This document shows positions 4,452 to 5,878 of a stretch of DNA of 5,878 nucleotides, piece by piece. A program made the position numbers and the translations under genes. Source of the DNA: Pseudomonadota bacterium (GTDB lineage Bacteria; Pseudomonadota; Gammaproteobacteria; Steroidobacterales; Rariloculaceae). Below the pieces are notes generated by a model. That model was not told the origin of the DNA. It saw only the letters and a list, made by a program, of their open reading frames with translations, and did not search any database. Each line of letters starts with the position of its first letter. Position 1 is the first letter of the stretch. The stretch lies in the NCBI GenBank assembly GCA_009843005.1, contig VYEH01000084.1:9912-15789 (forward strand). The letters run 5' to 3'.

Positions 4452-5878
4452 ATGGGGACCATCGTCAAGGTACTCGGAATAGCGGTCGCGGCGCTGGCCG
4501 TGCTGTTCGGCGTCGCTGCGCTGCTTCTGTGGGTGGTATTCGATCCCGACAACGTACGGGGAGAGCTGGAAGCGTTCGTGGCGGAGCGCACCGGACGTGA
4601 ATTCTACATTGACGACGATCTGGCCCTGACCCTGTACCCGTGGCTCGGTATCGAAACGGGCGCGATGATTCTCGGTCACGCCGCAGGCTTCGGCGACGGG
4701 GACTTCGCCAGCGTCGATTCCGCGGTGGCGCGGGTCCGCCTGCTGCCGCTGTTCCGCGGGCGTATGGAGTTCGGCACCGTGGTGCTGGAAGGTCTCGAAC
4801 TGAACCTGGCCCGCGGCGCCGACGGACGCGACAACTGGTCGGACCTGCTGGGACCGGCCCCCGTGGACGGCACTGACCGCGCGCTGACAAGTTCCGGAGC
4901 CACGCCGGACGCTTTGGGCAGCGCCATCAATGAACCCTTTTTCAGCGATGTCGACTTCGCCGGCATCGAGGTCCGCAATGGCATCGTGTTCTGGCGGGAG
5001 AACCTCGACGAAGTTCGCTACGTGATCTCGGATATCACCCTGGGAACCGGCCCGATTACGGCAGGAATGCCCGTTGACATTGATGTGGGACTCCAATGGT
5101 TGAGCGTACAACCGGCCTTCACGGCGCGACTCGATGGACGGACTTCCCTGGAAGTGGATCCCGAAGCCGCGGGTTACCGGGCGAACGACCTGCGCCTTCA
5201 GTTCCGGGTCGAAGACGGCCAGAGCGATGAACGCGCCACGGGCAACCTGCAGACATCGGCGGCGTTCGACAACGCCTCGCGAATCATCAGTTTGGACAAT
5301 CTGCAGCTTGAAACCGTGCTGACCGATTTCACCGCCGGCACGGAGCCGGTCGACGTCACCGCAATAGCACCGTCTTTGAGCGTAGACACCGCCGCCTGGA
5401 CGGCGGACGTTCCCGAAGCGGTGACGAACATCGACGGCATCACCGCGCGCTGGCATGTGACCGCTGCGAACCTGGCGGACGAGCCGCTGTTCTCGGGAAC
5501 CGTGGCGGTTTCGGAGTCGCCCGCTGACGAGTTGCTGGCGTTGCTCGGGGTGGAACATGACGCGTCCCTGGGCGACTTCGATCTCGAGTCGGAAATCCAG
5601 CTCGAACCGCTGGCGGGCCGCGTCGCATTGACCGGCCTGACAGGCTCGCTCCTGGACATGGCCGTCACCGGAGATTTCGCTCTCGGCGATACGGACATAG
5701 CGGGCGACCTGGAGGCCCCGACGTTCGATCCCGGAGTGCTCTTCAGCGTCCTGCCGCCCGAATGGCTGGCCGGCGCGAACGTCACCGGCATCGAGCAACT
5801 GGCCCTCAGCGCCGACTTCGCCGTCAACCGCAACGACGGCAGCGTCTCCCTGCGCGAATTTGCGGCCGCGGCGCCCGG
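4452..5878 (+). CDS. AsmA-family protein, N-terminal part (3' end outside window)
   Basis: The frame from ATG 4452 is open to the right edge (475 codons plus two bases), so the gene is truncated by the window. An N-terminal membrane anchor (residues about 5-30) leads into the AsmA N-terminal pattern: FDPDNVRGELEAFVAERTGRE (30-50), LTLYPWLGIETG (59-70), LGHAAGFGDGDFA (74-86), VRLLPLFRGRMEFGTVVLEGL (95-115) and NLARGADGRDNW (118-129). AsmA-like proteins are anchored in the inner membrane with a long beta-rich periplasmic part; relatives are implicated in lipid transport to and homeostasis of the outer membrane. The rest reads as alternating beta-strand-like sequence, as expected. TGA at 4446-4448 is in frame upstream, so 4452 is the first possible ATG. 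The ribosome binding site is weak: GAG at 4443-4445 is rather close and AAAGG at 4431-4435 rather far. A long antisense frame overlaps it but shows no family resemblance. Confidence 0.9.
   Translation, partial: MGTIVKVLGIAVAALAVLFGVAALLLWVVFDPDNVRGELEAFVAERTGREFYIDDDLALTLYPWLGIETGAMILGHAAGFGDGDFASVDSAVARVRLLPLFRGRMEFGTVVLEGLELNLARGADGRDNWSDLLGPAPVDGTDRALTSSGATPDALGSAINEPFFSDVDFAGIEVRNGIVFWRENLDEVRYVISDITLGTGPITAGMPVDIDVGLQWLSVQPAFTARLDGRTSLEVDPEAAGYRANDLRLQFRVEDGQSDERATGNLQTSAAFDNASRIISLDNLQLETVLTDFTAGTEPVDVTAIAPSLSVDTAAWTADVPEAVTNIDGITARWHVTAANLADEPLFSGTVAVSESPADELLALLGVEHDASLGDFDLESEIQLEPLAGRVALTGLTGSLLDMAVTGDFALGDTDIAGDLEAPTFDPGVLFSVLPPEWLAGANVTGIEQLALSADFAVNRNDGSVSLREFAAAAP

Noticed and set aside
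4191..5798. 535-codon minus-strand frame across the AsmA gene
   Set aside because: Arg/Gln/Gly-rich translation without family motifs, while the opposite strand encodes a clear AsmA N-terminus. Its last part (4191-4393) also runs over the second small gene.

Overview
The window is GC-rich bacterial chromosome. Gene content (an AcrB-type RND pump, an AsmA-like protein, a lipobox lipoprotein and Shine-Dalgarno-led starts) points to a Gram-negative bacterium, most likely a gammaproteobacterium. The lineage is an inference from gene types and codon use. I see no tRNA, rRNA, insertion sequence, CRISPR array or other obvious mobile DNA.

Layout: (1) Positions 1-1127 (+) carry the C-terminal part of an RND efflux permease that begins upstream of the window. 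(2) Positions 1149-2375 (-) encode an outer-membrane-type lipoprotein with sialidase/BNR Asp-box repeats. It runs convergent to the pump with a 21-nt gap. (3) Positions 2376-2488 hold that gene's upstream region, with a -10 element and a CGGTTC motif repeated every 16 nt. (4) Positions 2489-3874 (-) encode an amidase-signature hydrolase with its Lys-Ser-Ser triad intact. (5) Positions 3875-3963 are a short divergent promoter region. (6) Positions 3964-4245 (+) hold two tiny single-span membrane proteins of 40 and 37 residues in tandem, each with a strong ribosome binding site, ending near a weak terminator-like hairpin. (7) Positions 4452-5878 (+) are the N-terminal part of an AsmA-family protein that runs off the right edge.

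The large genes are ordinary members of known families and do not form an evident pathway. Three of them concern the cell envelope (pump, lipoprotein, AsmA). The least explained parts are the tiny membrane-protein pair, whose tails carry opposite charge and whose gene ends share a near-identical sequence, and the 16-nt-phased motif array upstream of the lipoprotein gene. No clearly new multi-gene system is evident.
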